Both the position numbers and the translations under genes were made by a program. Below the pieces are notes generated by a model. It ran no database searches, was not told the DNA's origin, and saw nothing but the letters and a program-made list of their open reading frames with translations. A stretch of DNA of 64,000 nt from Andalucia godoyi (taxonomy: Eukaryota; Discoba; Jakobea; Jakobida; Andaluciidae): the NCBI GenBank assembly GCA_009859145.1, contig VRVR01000015.1:186001-250000 (forward strand). The letters run 5' to 3'. Positions 46,620 through 57,061 of this stretch are shown piece by piece (position 1 is the first letter of the stretch; the number at the start of each line of letters is the position of its first letter).

Positions 46620-48494
46620 TCAGGAAGGAGGAGGGAAGTTCTGGTCAAGATCCACGGGTGGAATGTCGCCCACGCGTGAAGCCCATTTGCTCAGCAAACG
46701 TTCTCCAATGTGTTTCATCATGTCGATGTTGAACATATCATCCGGACTGATGCCGGATGCATATCTTGCTGTTCGAATTTGCAACTGCACATCCGCCATG
46801 ATGCGGAGGAAATCATCAACGGGAGCCCGGCTTTCGCTTGAAGGAGGCTGCAAGAATGATTGCGTGAACGCAGAAGTGGGAATACTGAAACCAGACGTTG
46901 CCGGAGCTCCAGACGTAGGAGATGCCGGTGTCGTCGGAAGAGCACCGTATGCTGACCCTCGGTGGTTTCGATAGAGAGAAGTAGAGGGGGTGTTATTCAC
47001 AAGCCTCGATTCCTCCGAATCAACAGCGGATTGCGGTCCATTTTGCGAAAGCGCCATGCTGGCGATTGCAGCGAGCGTCCGCTCGTTACGGGGATTGGGA
47101 TTCGGGTTTTCCTTCGCAGTGAAGAACCCTTCTTCCATGATCTGAATGAAAATATTCAAAACAGCATATATAAAGAGGCAGGCAAAAGAGAACAAGAAAA
47201 CGCGTGAAAAAATAGCCATCAATACGTTTCGCTGAAACACATTCTGGAAGATTTGCAATACGCTGTCACCGTTGAGAACAGAGAACAGCGTGATGAATGA
47301 CGTATCTATTGTTCGAAAGTGCAGCGAGTACGAACCGAAGACGATGGTCCCAAGAACCGCGTATCCAACAAAGATGGGAGCCACACCAATAACAAAGCGC
47401 AGCAGGCCGGGCATTCCGTTCCTGAGAGTGAGAATCAACAGGTAGAGCTTCGGAGAAAACTCAAAGTACCGCACCATGTTGACCCACTGCAGAAGCGACG
47501 ACATTCCCATCATCCAAGCGATGGTCAGATCTTCTTTGAACGCATACCCAATGGCTTCAACGTAGACAACAGCGCTAACAACCGAGAACATTGCTGTAAA
47601 CGTGGCATACACGGTCCAGTAATCAACGAGATTCAGAACCAGTCTCCATCGCGCAAACGGAAAGCTTTTCTTGACGTACAGAACATGCAGGAAACGACGC
47701 AGGGAAAGAAACACAGACATTAAAGACAGCAAAATAGTCGTGACCGCCAGCCAAAACGACGGGACCCGGATCATCGCGTCCATGACAGGGTCCTTTCCAG
47801 AGCAAAACGCAAGATCTGGATCCAGGAAGGCCTCGATTGTACCTCCTCTCTGAGAGAAGTCATAGTAGATATCAACTTTCCATTCCAAACAACGGGCAAG
47901 AGCCGGCAGCAAGTTCGTCGCTTGCACACGGAACGAGATTGTAGCATCCACCATGCGATTCAATAGAGCCGATTTGAACTGACCAAGGCTTTCGTTGTTG
48001 CCGAAAGGACCAAGATTGGCGCTCGAAAGATCATACACCACCGACGTGCGTTCTCGATTGTACGGTACGCCATACGAAACGTCGCCGACGGAAGTCTCCG
48101 ACAGCAGCTGAAAGACCATTCTGACGCTTTCTCCTTTCAAGACATACAAATCAGGAGAAATGGAATTCAAGTTTTCATACACATGGACAACGTTTCGAAC
48201 ATGCATCACAAAGTCTTCTATCCGCACAATATTTGCCGAGTATGCGCCAAGTCCAGTATCATCTGGACTCAGCACATTTGCAGGCATGAACAGAGTTGCA
48301 AATGCTGATCTCTGCGACCAGGAGATTGGATTGCGATACTGTGCAAATAGCAGACACATTGCAGTAACAAGCGACGCAAGCAAGAGATGAACCACAGCTT
48401 TGAATGGAAACTTTCGAAACAATTTCCATTTTTGCCAGGGAGACAACAAGAACTGGTTCCGAAGCTTCTTCAACGATTCTTCGTGGGTTGTCAT
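46620..48494 (-). CDS. Mucolipin-type TRP cation channel (TRPML)
   Basis: A lysosomal/endosomal cation channel of the mucolipin group, probably gated by phosphoinositides and pH. The 624-residue protein has TM1 (about 31-52), a long lumenal domain with GGTIEAFLDPDLAF and CLEWKVDIYYD, then five more helices: FWLAVTTILLSLMSVFL, YWTVYATFTAMFSVVSAVVYV, TIAWMMGMSSLLQWVNMV, VIGVAPIFVGYAVLGTIVFG and RVFLFSFACLFIYAVLNIFI. The pore block is FITLFSVLNGDSVLQIF (filter NGD at 408-410), like the animal NGDD filter with the last Asp replaced by Ser. The RYFEFSPKLYLLILTL linker is typical. A Ser/Pro-rich cytosolic tail of about 170 residues ends the protein. Confidence 0.9.
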   Translation of the reverse strand: MTTHEESLKKLRNQFLLSPWQKWKLFRKFPFKAVVHLLLASLVTAMCLLFAQYRNPISWSQRSAFATLFMPANVLSPDDTGLGAYSANIVRIEDFVMHVRNVVHVYENLNSISPDLYVLKGESVRMVFQLLSETSVGDVSYGVPYNRERTSVVYDLSSANLGPFGNNESLGQFKSALLNRMVDATISFRVQATNLLPALARCLEWKVDIYYDFSQRGGTIEAFLDPDLAFCSGKDPVMDAMIRVPSFWLAVTTILLSLMSVFLSLRRFLHVLYVKKSFPFARWRLVLNLVDYWTVYATFTAMFSVVSAVVYVEAIGYAFKEDLTIAWMMGMSSLLQWVNMVRYFEFSPKLYLLILTLRNGMPGLLRFVIGVAPIFVGYAVLGTIVFGSYSLHFRTIDTSFITLFSVLNGDSVLQIFQNVFQRNVLMAIFSRVFLFSFACLFIYAVLNIFIQIMEEGFFTAKENPNPNPRNERTLAAIASMALSQNGPQSAVDSEESRLVNNTPSTSLYRNHRGSAYGALPTTPASPTSGAPATSGFSIPTSAFTQSFLQPPSSESRAPVDDFLRIMADVQLQIRTARYASGISPDDMFNIDMMKHIGERLLSKWASRVGDIPPVDLDQNFPPPS

Positions 48495-49006
48495 AGTTTC
48501 CTCACGTTCTGCAGCTACATACCGCCCGGAAATTACAACAAATAAAAAAGAAGAAGATAATGATACTTGCCTGGACAGTGTGAGCAAAGAGAAAGAAAGG
48601 AAGGAAGCCAAACAAACAGACAACCAAAAAGAAAAGAAAAAAGAAAAAAAGAGAAACGGAATCTGATCGGGCGCTTGGCAGGCTTATCGACTGTAGAGAA
48701 CAGCAAAATAAAAAAGAAAAGATGACTACAGCTGGAGAGGTTTCTTTTTCCCCTAAGAGCCCAAGGCCAGCCGTTGTTGCTGCTGCTAGTTGTCGGCTGC
48801 GTTCGTCGGTGAAGCTGTTGCCACGAGCCACAGATGAAATGTGTGATCGGAAAGAGTGCGTTGTAGAGTGGGTAACTTTAAAACTGTAGCATTTCAAAGG
48901 CTGTGCAGACGTGGTCTGCAATCTGCGATGGACTGAACCGTGAATTGAAAGGAGGGGCGGCAACTGGACGTTTTTTTTTTCCTTTCCTTTTTTTTTTTTT
49001 TTCTTT
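48495..49006. other. Gap between TRPML start and GID7 stop
   Basis: About 510 nt, both neighbours on the minus strand. Contains the TRPML leader (A-rich near 48620-48655) and T runs near 48973-49005. No gene seen. Confidence 0.35.
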
Positions 49007-52000
49007 TCAGTCTTCACCAGACGACGACGAGTACTGTTCTTCAGTTTCAGATGCGGGATCCTGGGCCATCAACAGATTGAAAAATGGCGGTGGAGCAGGC
49101 TCAAATGCAGGAAGAGTGTATCGCATGACACCCGAAAACGGATTCTCAAACAGTGGAACTTCTAACGGGGGTCTTTCAACAGCGAACGGAGTCCTTACAG
49201 CATCTCCGTCATCGTAATCCGCGTCCTCAATGTCAATTTCGGGGAAACGGTAGCCAACATTCTGACTCGCGTCCGGATCATCCTCCTCCTCATCGACATC
49301 CTCAATGTCGTCCTCGTCTTCGTCTTCGTCGAGTTCATCATCATCGTCAATATCCTCATCATCAATGTCTTCATCAACATCCATGGCCTCGTCATCATCC
49401 TCCTCGTCGCCATCGTCGTCGTCGTCTCCATCATCATGCTCCTCATCATGCCTATTTCCACGAACACCGCCGATTGATGGAATATCTCCATACCGGCTCG
49501 ACGAATGAAAAATGTGCATCGCGAGATCTCGAAGCTGCTCGACAGAATCCTTCCCATGCCTAGGTGTTGCGGAGGCATCCGCACTGGAAATGAATCGAGA
49601 AATACAGGCCTGTCCATCACGCATAACGCCCTGCAACACCTGTGTGTTTGACGTGAACAGCGGGAATTCAGATGTTCCCCATAAGCGCAACGTCCCGTCA
49701 TCGGAACACGAAATAATAATTCCATTCATTAGAGGGGAGTACGCAACATCATTCACCGACGCAGTGTGACCTGAAAGTTTGGCAAGGATTTCACCAGACT
49801 GCGTAGAATAGACGTAAATGAGATCATCCTCTGATCCCGAAATAAGATAGCGATCATCTGCACCGGCGAAAGCAGATCGGACCACAAGCCGGTCTTGACG
49901 GTGGCCTTCCAGCTTCCCCTGGACATGACCAGTTGTCGTATCAAACAAGAGAATCTCGCCGATACGGTACGCCGACTCTGTTGCGCAAGAAATGGCAATC
50001 AACTTGGACTTCCGATCCATCACCATACTCGTCGGTTGCCACTGGAGCTTTATGCACTCCATCACGGTTTCGCTCGGATGGTCACACAGCGCATCAACAA
50101 TTCTCGATTCAAGCAATTCAGGGACGCTTGGAGCATCCTGCACCATGGACGTTGAGTTCGCATGAGAACCAATGCGAGTTCGATAGACAGGGCCCACGGC
50201 ATTCCAAGCGTCACGAGAGCCCGCTCTCGCAGTCGCATTGCGTCCGAGAACTCGGTTTGACGCTTGGCGCCGCGTTCTCCAAGGCGCAACGGAGGCGCGT
50301 GGATCTCCAGGAGAGACTCCAGGTGGACCACGGCCGCTCGTACGATGAACATGACTTGACGGTGTAGACTGATTGAGCGACCATGGAGTCCGTCGAGCAT
50401 GATGCGGCGGAGCCGCTGACGATCGTGTCAGAGCGGCTCGGTTTACCGCCGGCACAGCATAGCTCAGCACATTCGAAAAGTTGGAGTTCGAAGAAGAGAC
50501 GGTAGAAAGCGTGACGGAAGACGGAATCGAAGCACACGACTCTGCAATTCGCAGCGCGAGATCCAGATCGAGAATTCTGATTTGCGAGTCGGCATCGAGG
50601 ATATATGCCCAGTGAGAATCCTTGCTGATGCAGAGATCATGCGAGCGCACATTTTCCCATCTGAAGAGTGCATCAACAACGTACGAATTCTTGCTGTCGG
50701 GCTTCTTGCATTCATCGTTGGATGCAAAGGCAAGCTTCCAAAGACAGATGGAACCGTCAACCGAGCATGACAAGAAATGGGAAGAATTTGCAAACCACGC
50801 TGCAGACGATACGGGTCCCGAATGGCCGCCCATGACTCTCAGACACCATCCAGTTGCTGCATCCCAGAGTCGAATCGAGTGATCATGACCGCAAGTCAAC
50901 AGGTACTTACCGTCAGGTGACCAGGCAAGAAAGCAGACATAAGCAGTGTGCCCACGGAGAATCTTCTTGAACGTAACTTCGTGCGACGAGGTGATAGGCC
51001 GGCCATTCTCGAAATACGCAGCATGTCCATTTCCCAGATTTGGAGATGCAGCCGACAGCGACCACGACTCCGCGTCGTTTCGTTGTGCATCCGAAACTTG
51101 ATTGTGAGTCTCTTGGGAATCGGATCGAGTCTCGGTGTGCCCATGATTATTTTGCTGATCGCGGCGCAGGCTGTGATGAGTGTGGGGATGAGAGTGATCG
51201 CCATTCATAGCAAGCGCATTTGACGCTGTACGGACAACTGCGCCCAGGTACCCCTCAAGATCAAGGATCATGACATCATTAGAAAGACCAGCAATAGCAA
51301 GTCGAGTACCTGTTGGATTCAAGCAAAGACACCAAATTTCTCGGTGGGACGTGTGCAAAACAGCGATTGGAAGGATGGGCATGGCAGCCTCGGGGCGAAT
51401 TACTGGTGGAACAAGGGATGCCTGCACTCGGTCAGCGGACGAATCCACATATAACGACTCCTTTCTGTCGTTGGCCGCGGACGCATCCAACAGACGATCG
51501 AGTACGTGGGGTCTGACAAACGCAGAGCCACCACACGCGTCTTCGATTCTTTCCATTAGCTCCGACCTCGAAAGGTACCATGGCATCCCTTTGGTGGACT
51601 CTTCTGCTTCCTTGCGAGAACTGCACATCAGGAGAGCAGTGATCTCGGGAAGCCAACTTGCGCGCTGCGCATACACATCCCTATCCTTCGGGCGTTGAAG
51701 AACAGCGTCAATATAGTTCTCTCCATAAATGGCACCCACATTTGTGGACGATAACGCTTCGTCACGCGGGAACCCCGCTCTATTTCCATTTCTATCATGT
51801 CGATCGGCTGCACCGGAAGACAGCGACAAGTTATTCAAATTTCTAAGTTCATCTGAACTATTTCTTGGAGTGGCCGTGTGTGCGGCATTGCAGAACGTAG
51901 CGATGCCGTTTTGCAGGATATCCACTGCCCGATCCAGTTTCTGATCGCAAACAGCATCCACAAAGTCACAAACATCGATGTGGAACATAACGCGAGCTCT

Positions 52001-52426
52001 TGTGATTTCTCTCTTGGCAGCATTCACCTTGTACTTTTGGGGACTCTTCTTGTGTTTGTTATTGCTGCTCTCAGAAGAAAAATGATGCTGCGATTGCGAT
52101 TGCGAATGATGCATACACAAGCTCTCGAACAGCGAGCGGACAGCCTGCCAATTGCCCCCACAGACAGCTTTTCGAAGATCCAAGGCCGCCTTTGATTCCA
52201 CGACGACTCCAGACTCCCGCTGCAGCAGGTCCGCAACATTATCGAACCCAGCATCCAACAGCGCTCTTTGCAACAGTCTGATCTTGGCAGTCCTGTGTTG
52301 ATCCTCCCCGGCGATCTTTTCTTCATGTGGACCTCGGTCATCGAGGGTCGGTGATGATGATGGCGATGATGATGCCGGTGATGATGCTGCTGCTGATGAT
52401 GCTGAAGTCGGCAAGGACGGATGCAT
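49007..52426 (-). CDS. WD40 protein with LisH-CTLH-like N-terminus (GID7/WDR26-like)
   Basis: A 1139-residue protein. The N-terminal helices (LLQRALLDAGFDNVADLLQRE; then LRKAVCGGNWQAVRSLFESL; then FHIDVCDFVDAVCDQKLDRAVDILQNGI) fit LisH plus CTLH, as in GID7/WDR26, scaffold subunits of the GID/CTLH ubiquitin ligase. WD repeats follow from about 370: REIWCLCLNPTGTRLAIAG, GHTAYVCFLAWSPDGKYLLTCGHDHSIRLWD, GHSGPVSSAAWFANSSHFLSCSVDGSICLW, and later GHRQDRLVVRSAFAGADDRYLISGSEDDLIYVY and GHTASVNDVAYSPLMNGIIISCSDDGTLRLWG. It is almost twice the family length because of Ser-rich insertions and a very acidic tail (about 1020-1090). BRWD/PHIP-type or other scaffolds are alternatives. First ATG is 52426; the open frame upstream lacks one. 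Confidence 0.75.
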   Translation of the reverse strand: MHPSLPTSASSAAASSPASSSPSSSPTLDDRGPHEEKIAGEDQHRTAKIRLLQRALLDAGFDNVADLLQRESGVVVESKAALDLRKAVCGGNWQAVRSLFESLCMHHSQSQSQHHFSSESSNNKHKKSPQKYKVNAAKREITRARVMFHIDVCDFVDAVCDQKLDRAVDILQNGIATFCNAAHTATPRNSSDELRNLNNLSLSSGAADRHDRNGNRAGFPRDEALSSTNVGAIYGENYIDAVLQRPKDRDVYAQRASWLPEITALLMCSSRKEAEESTKGMPWYLSRSELMERIEDACGGSAFVRPHVLDRLLDASAANDRKESLYVDSSADRVQASLVPPVIRPEAAMPILPIAVLHTSHREIWCLCLNPTGTRLAIAGLSNDVMILDLEGYLGAVVRTASNALAMNGDHSHPHTHHSLRRDQQNNHGHTETRSDSQETHNQVSDAQRNDAESWSLSAASPNLGNGHAAYFENGRPITSSHEVTFKKILRGHTAYVCFLAWSPDGKYLLTCGHDHSIRLWDAATGWCLRVMGGHSGPVSSAAWFANSSHFLSCSVDGSICLWKLAFASNDECKKPDSKNSYVVDALFRWENVRSHDLCISKDSHWAYILDADSQIRILDLDLALRIAESCASIPSSVTLSTVSSSNSNFSNVLSYAVPAVNRAALTRSSAAPPHHARRTPWSLNQSTPSSHVHRTSGRGPPGVSPGDPRASVAPWRTRRQASNRVLGRNATARAGSRDAWNAVGPVYRTRIGSHANSTSMVQDAPSVPELLESRIVDALCDHPSETVMECIKLQWQPTSMVMDRKSKLIAISCATESAYRIGEILLFDTTTGHVQGKLEGHRQDRLVVRSAFAGADDRYLISGSEDDLIYVYSTQSGEILAKLSGHTASVNDVAYSPLMNGIIISCSDDGTLRLWGTSEFPLFTSNTQVLQGVMRDGQACISRFISSADASATPRHGKDSVEQLRDLAMHIFHSSSRYGDIPSIGGVRGNRHDEEHDDGDDDDDGDEEDDDEAMDVDEDIDDEDIDDDDELDEDEDEDDIEDVDEEEDDPDASQNVGYRFPEIDIEDADYDDGDAVRTPFAVERPPLEVPLFENPFSGVMRYTLPAFEPAPPPFFNLLMAQDPASETEEQYSSSSGED

Positions 52427-53325
52427 GGCTTTCCGCCGTTTCGAGGGCGGAGGCTGCACGCTCGACTGCAAATGAGATTGATTCGACACGGACGATGAAC
52501 CAACGAAAACGAGAAGCAAAGGTAACTCAACACGAACAGGACCCTTTACTTCTCGCTTTGTCTTTTTTCTTCTTTTCTTTGGACTCTTTTCCAAATTCCA
52601 AAAGAATGATTATAATTATTGAAGTTCAATTTAGAAAAGAGAAGGGGGGGAAAAAGGCAAAAGAAGAAAGCAGAAGCTGCGGATGTGCGTGTGCGTGTGT
52701 GTGTGCGTTGGGAAGGGCAGACCGCGCTGGGAGATTGGAAGAAAGAGGAGAAAGAGAGAATGTCAGGAGAAGAAAGACTGGTTCATATGAGAGTAGTAGA
52801 CACAACACGGCTCGGGCGGGTCGGGATTTCGACTTTTTGAGGATGACAGTCGCCGATCGGGCGATGACTGACGTCGAAAGAGGGGAAAGAAAGGGGTGGC
52901 CGGTTCGGACCTTTTGGGAATTGGGGGAATTTGGAAAGGATCCGGGAGAAAATACCCGACTTGAAGAATCAAAGGTGGATTTCGCCCTCCAAAATTCGGA
53001 AGGATTGCATCAACTGAATTGCATCAACCTCCTCCGATCCAGACCCCCAAAACAAACAAACCAGAAGACGTCCGAAACGAGGGTTATCGAGCAGACTAGC
53101 TGAGTCGCTCCTAGGGTTACGGACTCGTGCTGCGTGTGCAAAAAGCCTTTAAAGTTCTTTTAGAATTATTCTTGTGCGGCTCTCTTCCTTTTCAGATTTT
53201 CTCTCTCTTTCTCTCTCTCTTTCTTTCTTCTTAGAGGTTTTGTTCCATAGCCCGTGTTCTCTTCCCTCGTTCAGACGACACCGGATCCTTTAATCCTTTC
53301 TCCCCTTTCCTCTCTGTCCTGAAGA
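52427..53325. other. Divergent promoter region, 0.9 kb
   Basis: Lies between the GID7-like gene and uS10. The uS10 side has pyrimidine-rich runs (CTCTCTTTCTCTCTC near 53203-53228, TCCCCTTTCCTCTCT near 53300), as expected for a ribosomal-protein leader. Open frames across the rest are purine-rich and unsupported. Confidence 0.45.
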
Positions 53326-53679
53326 ATGGCGTACGCACCCAAGAAGACTGATGCCCCTGTGGAGACTCTTCACAAGATCCGCATCACCCTTACTTCGCGC
53401 AATGTGAAGTCGCTCGAGAATGTTTCCGAGTCGCTCCTCCGTGCCGCCAAGACCAAGAACGTGACTGTTCGTGGACCCGTCCGCATGCCCACCAAGGTTT
53501 TGCGCATCACCACCCGCAAGACTCCTTGCGGTGAGGGTTCCAAGACTTGGGACCGCTTCGAGATGAACATCCACAAGCGTGTTATTGACCTCCACTCCTC
53601 CACCGAGATTGTCAAGGACATCACCTCGGTTCGTTTGGACCCGGGCGTCGACATTGAAGTCACTCTGATCCAGGCTTAA
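53326..53679 (+). CDS. RPS20: 40S ribosomal protein uS10 (S20)
   Basis: Small-subunit ribosomal protein of the cytosolic ribosome, near the beak. The 117 residues equal the usual length of about 116-120. Motifs: [63 protein letters not shown] and the C-terminal [16 protein letters not shown]. Codon choice is strongly biased (AAG for Lys, CGC/CGT for Arg, GTC, ATC), unlike its neighbours, as expected for a highly expressed gene. Single exon. Confidence 0.98.
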   Translation: MAYAPKKTDAPVETLHKIRITLTSRNVKSLENVSESLLRAAKTKNVTVRGPVRMPTKVLRITTRKTPCGEGSKTWDRFEMNIHKRVIDLHSSTEIVKDITSVRLDPGVDIEVTLIQA

Positions 53680-53809
53680 TTAAAGTACTATCCTACAGGG
53701 GCATACTCCACTCTGTTATTGATCCCAGTTGAAAGAAACAAAAAAAAAAGGTTGATGATGACGATTACGATGGTGGTGAAGGACCAGTAACTGGTGGGTT
53801 GGTTTATGC

Positions 53810-54304
53810 CTACTGGTAGAACTGCAGGTAATTCGGCACCTTTTTGTACAAGAAGGCCATGATAACGTGGTATCCAATGACGATGCACGCGATTCCAGCG
53901 ACGACCAAGAAAGAAAACACAGACTTGCTGCGATCGGGTGCTGCCGCGATATCAATGAGCACAAATCCGAGTGCGCCGATGCAAATGAAAAAGGACGCAG
54001 ACAGTCCTTCGACCACATATTGTGAGTTGATGCGCCCGGCCATGACCGTTGCGACTTTCATCTGGCCTGTGTGCGGATCCCTTTCTTGGCCCATAAACGG
54101 CGGCTCGACGATCTTGTCGTACACAAGACCAGCAAGAATCCCATAATAGGACAGAAACACACCGAGAAAGATCACTGCGGGAGGAATCGACAAGAGGGAA
54201 TTGTATCGCAGCCGAAGAGACGGCGTCCGACCACCGAGAAACTTCCACAGTTGGCGGTGTACGAGACGAAGCGGGTCATAGGTCGACGGTAGAGTAGTGC
54301 TCAT
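53810..54304 (-). CDS. OSTC: Oligosaccharyltransferase subunit OSTC (DC2)
   Basis: OSTC links the STT3A oligosaccharyltransferase to the Sec61 translocon for co-translational N-glycosylation in the ER. The 164-residue protein has the family blocks: a membrane helix IPPAVIFLGVFLSYYGILAGLVYD, then KIVEPPFMGQERDPHTGQMK (family IVEPPSVG), VATVMAGRINSQYVVEGLSASFF, a helix IGALGFVLIDIAAAP, and a third helix ending KKVPNYLQFYQ. Human OSTC is 149 residues. The start at 54304 (MSTTLPSTYDP) is the only ATG that fits; the frame upstream begins with TTG. Convergent with uS10, 130 nt apart. Confidence 0.92.
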   Translation of the reverse strand: MSTTLPSTYDPLRLVHRQLWKFLGGRTPSLRLRYNSLLSIPPAVIFLGVFLSYYGILAGLVYDKIVEPPFMGQERDPHTGQMKVATVMAGRINSQYVVEGLSASFFICIGALGFVLIDIAAAPDRSKSVFSFLVVAGIACIVIGYHVIMAFLYKKVPNYLQFYQ

Positions 54305-55270
54305 GACATGTGCATCCAATCACAGCCTCCGTGAGTCAACAGTGATAATGATAATTATATGAATAGCAACCACGATGATAAATGACATGAATGGTTATTA
54401 AAGATGACACCGGAGGACAGAGGGTGGGAAAAGGCTTTTTGAAAATCCAGTGGCATGCTTTTTTCTTTAGGAGAGGGTTGAATTGCCAGTATCAAGTGAT
54501 GTTTGGTACTCGGACAATTGTGCATTTTTTTCCTGTCTTGTTCTTCGAAATGTTTTTTTACAGTGGGTAATCCCTAACAGGCTTCCTTTATTGTTGTTGG
54601 GGATTTGCTGGGAAGGAGGGAAAATGTCGTGAACCGGATTGGGAAGGCTGGGATGCTGTGGCTTGCATGTGCATGCTGGGAAAAGGGGGGCTCGACAACG
54701 AGACGTCCCCGTGCCCAGCAGCACAGAAGGGTGATTTTTCCCCAGTTTCCGACGCTCCTGTGTGGGTAAGCCGCCCCCCGCCTCTTCCTCTTCCCCAGTG
54801 GACACGCTTCGGGAAATATCCCAGCAGGATGAAAGAGGATGGGCGGGGATTTGCTTGCCCCATTTGTGGGATGAGGACCTACTGCGTACTGCGACGTCCA
54901 TCAAATAGATCCGCATTGGGTAATCTTTTCGCCGCCTGCATGGACACTTCTCTCAGCACCGAGATTGCAGCGGAATCTCGATGGCTGCCAAACTCTTGGG
55001 CGAACCCCTTGAGCCCGAACCCCTTGCGAGATAAAACGCCCGAATTCCCCCCGGCTGGGAGAGTGGGGCCTACCGGAACCCATAATGAACGCAAGCAAAC
55101 CTGCTTTCCTGTCTTCTTTTCTTTCTTCCCTGCTTCTATGTTTTCCCAGCCTTTTCAGTTTCTCTATCTTTCTTGCCAAGGTGCTCAAAAGAGTAATTGC
55201 ACGCATACTCTGAAAGGACAAAGGATTCGCAGTTCTCTCACCCTTCTTTTCCTTCTTCTTATTCTCCAGA
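54305..55270. other. Region without recognised gene
   Basis: About 970 nt. A 208-residue plus-strand frame covers 54658-55284, but its residues do not look like a folded protein (long Pro/Ser/Cys mixtures) and it overlaps the start of the next gene. The right part (55160-55270, pyrimidine-rich) is probably leader of the Ser-rich protein. Confidence 0.4.
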
Positions 55271-57061
55271 ATGGCAGGGCTTGATTCTCGTTTCGACTTC
55301 ACGCCGTTTCCGAATACGTCTGCAGCACTGACTTCGATTGACACTCCTCGCGTATCGGTTGTTCGATGCACTCATGCAGGTCGGTCGTTTCGAGGATTTC
55401 CAAGCGCACTTGGCCGGTCGCATGAAACCATTCTCTCCGTTGCCATCGACACCCCATTCTCAGACGCGCTTGCCCACTCTCTCAAGGTGTCTCCACCACC
55501 ATCAGACATCTCATCGTCGTCGGTTTCTGCGAGTATGGAGAGTGAGAGGACGGGTCGAGGGAAACGATCGCTGCGACTGGATGCATTTCGAGTTCCTATT
55601 CACAGTTGCTCAAGTTCAGAGAACGGAAATCCGGAATCGTCGTCTCCTGCGAGCTTACAGGAAAAAACAGCAGAAGAACGACTCCACTGCTCACACCAGC
55701 AGGTGCTGATCAATGTCAAGCCGCTCAGCACTGTCCAGCAGGCTGCCAGAAGCAATCTCGGGGCTTCTTTGAAAGCCAGCGCAGGCATCACGGCAGCAAC
55801 AGTCACAACGACTACTGCTGCGGCTGGTAAGGGCTTCACATCGCTGCTGCAGTCCTCATCACTGCCAGCGCTGTCATCGTCATCGCCAGTGCCGTCGCCA
55901 GCATCACCAACACAGTCCGTGATTACAGATTACGAAAGTGTAGAGGAAGAAGTGCTGAAAAATGACGGCGCTGCTGTGAAAAATTCGGATCCTCTCGTAA
56001 GGATTGAGCTTGCACAGAAACACATGCTCAAGGTCTCGCGACTGATCCCGTCTGCGCACGATTCTCGCAGCGGGACTTTGCTCGTGATTCGAATTCCGTC
56101 GTTTCGACATGCATGCAGAGTGTGTTCGTCATACAAGCATGGGGGAGCCAGACCTCAGAAGGCTGAATATGAGTTCTTCTTGCGGATGTCAGTTGTGCTG
56201 GACGGGAAAATGCATGTCTACGACTCACCCAAGTTCCTCGTCGTGAAGGACCCGCGCTTTGCGGAAAACGAGTGCGATGCGATCGACACCACAGATCCAT
56301 CCGTGAGCCCATTGTCCCTCAACTCCTCTGCTAACAAGGGCATCGTCATCATCAACAACGACAATTATAGCAACAACGGCTACCGCATCGGCAGTGGCAG
56401 TGGCAGTGGCAGTGGCAGTGGCAGTGGCAGTGGCAGTGGCAGTGGCAGTAACTCTGCATTTTCAGGACTGGGCCGGTCTTCCAGGACTCTGCAGTTTCAC
56501 ATGCAGTCAGATTTCGGGGCATCTGCACATGTCCACGGTTCTGGAACCCACTTCGTGGGAAGTAGGCCTGCAAAGATGATGAAGCACGCTCCATGCCTTC
56601 TCTCGTTTCCCGGATGCTCTCCATTTCAGCATCCAGCATTCAACTCAAAGTACGCTCCAGGTGGGATGAGGCTTCCTCCCCATTTCGATCCATTCTGCGT
56701 GACTCCAGAAGGGACGCATCCAGTGTATGGATACAGCCATTTTGGCTGCCATGCCCCGTCTTTCCAGCCGATTTCTCCTCATTTCGAGTCTCGAGCTCCG
56801 TCTTCAGCGCTCCATCCCTCTTTGCATTCGGTGGGGATTCATCATCCGACGAATTTCCATGCTCGGTTGCAACCGCCGGCTTTCTGGCAGTCGCAGGGAG
56901 TGCAGTCGCCGTGTTCGTCGAAGAACCCCAGCGATGCGCTGTCATCGTTGCCTTCGTTTTCTGCAGTATTTCAAAAGCTTCCACCCGCGGCAGCAGCTGG
57001 TGCATATGCGTCTGTGTGGAGGCATGTCCATCGCAAATCCGACACTCCGTCGCCGAGTTAG
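55271..57061 (+). CDS. Ser-rich protein with (Gly-Ser)10 run, unknown
   Basis: A 596-residue protein with long low-complexity parts. A block at about 225-335 looks folded: KHMLKVSRLIPSAHDSRSG, TLLVIRIPSFRHACRVCSSY, then AEYEFFLRMSVVLDGKMHVYDSPKFLVVKDPRF, a beta-rich pattern of a kind seen in DNA-binding or IPT-type domains, although I cannot place it. A Gly-Ser dipeptide is repeated ten times from a perfect hexamer tract. The C-terminal 180 residues are rich in His, Pro, Phe and Ser (HPAFNSKYAPGGMRLPPHFD), as in transcription-regulator tails. Start at 55271 is the first ATG after a pyrimidine-rich leader. Function unknown; nuclear regulator is a guess. Confidence 0.6.
   Translation: MAGLDSRFDFTPFPNTSAALTSIDTPRVSVVRCTHAGRSFRGFPSALGRSHETILSVAIDTPFSDALAHSLKVSPPPSDISSSSVSASMESERTGRGKRSLRLDAFRVPIHSCSSSENGNPESSSPASLQEKTAEERLHCSHQQVLINVKPLSTVQQAARSNLGASLKASAGITAATVTTTTAAAGKGFTSLLQSSSLPALSSSSPVPSPASPTQSVITDYESVEEEVLKNDGAAVKNSDPLVRIELAQKHMLKVSRLIPSAHDSRSGTLLVIRIPSFRHACRVCSSYKHGGARPQKAEYEFFLRMSVVLDGKMHVYDSPKFLVVKDPRFAENECDAIDTTDPSVSPLSLNSSANKGIVIINNDNYSNNGYRIGSGSGSGSGSGSGSGSGSGSNSAFSGLGRSSRTLQFHMQSDFGASAHVHGSGTHFVGSRPAKMMKHAPCLLSFPGCSPFQHPAFNSKYAPGGMRLPPHFDPFCVTPEGTHPVYGYSHFGCHAPSFQPISPHFESRAPSSALHPSLHSVGIHHPTNFHARLQPPAFWQSQGVQSPCSSKNPSDALSSLPSFSAVFQKLPPAAAAGAYASVWRHVHRKSDTPSPS
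56390..56449 (+). repeat. (GGCAGT)10 in-frame hexamer tract
   Basis: Ten perfect GGCAGT units inside the Ser-rich protein gene, encoding Gly-Ser ten times. The hexamer unit keeps the frame on expansion or contraction, so length variation would be tolerated. Confidence 0.9.

Noticed and set aside
52327-53103. Plus-strand 258-residue open frame
   Set aside because: Starts inside the reverse complement of the GID7-like gene and continues through purine-rich promoter DNA; composition is not protein-like.
54658-55284. 208-residue plus-strand open frame
   Set aside because: Overlaps the next gene start and has no recognisable motif or regular structure.
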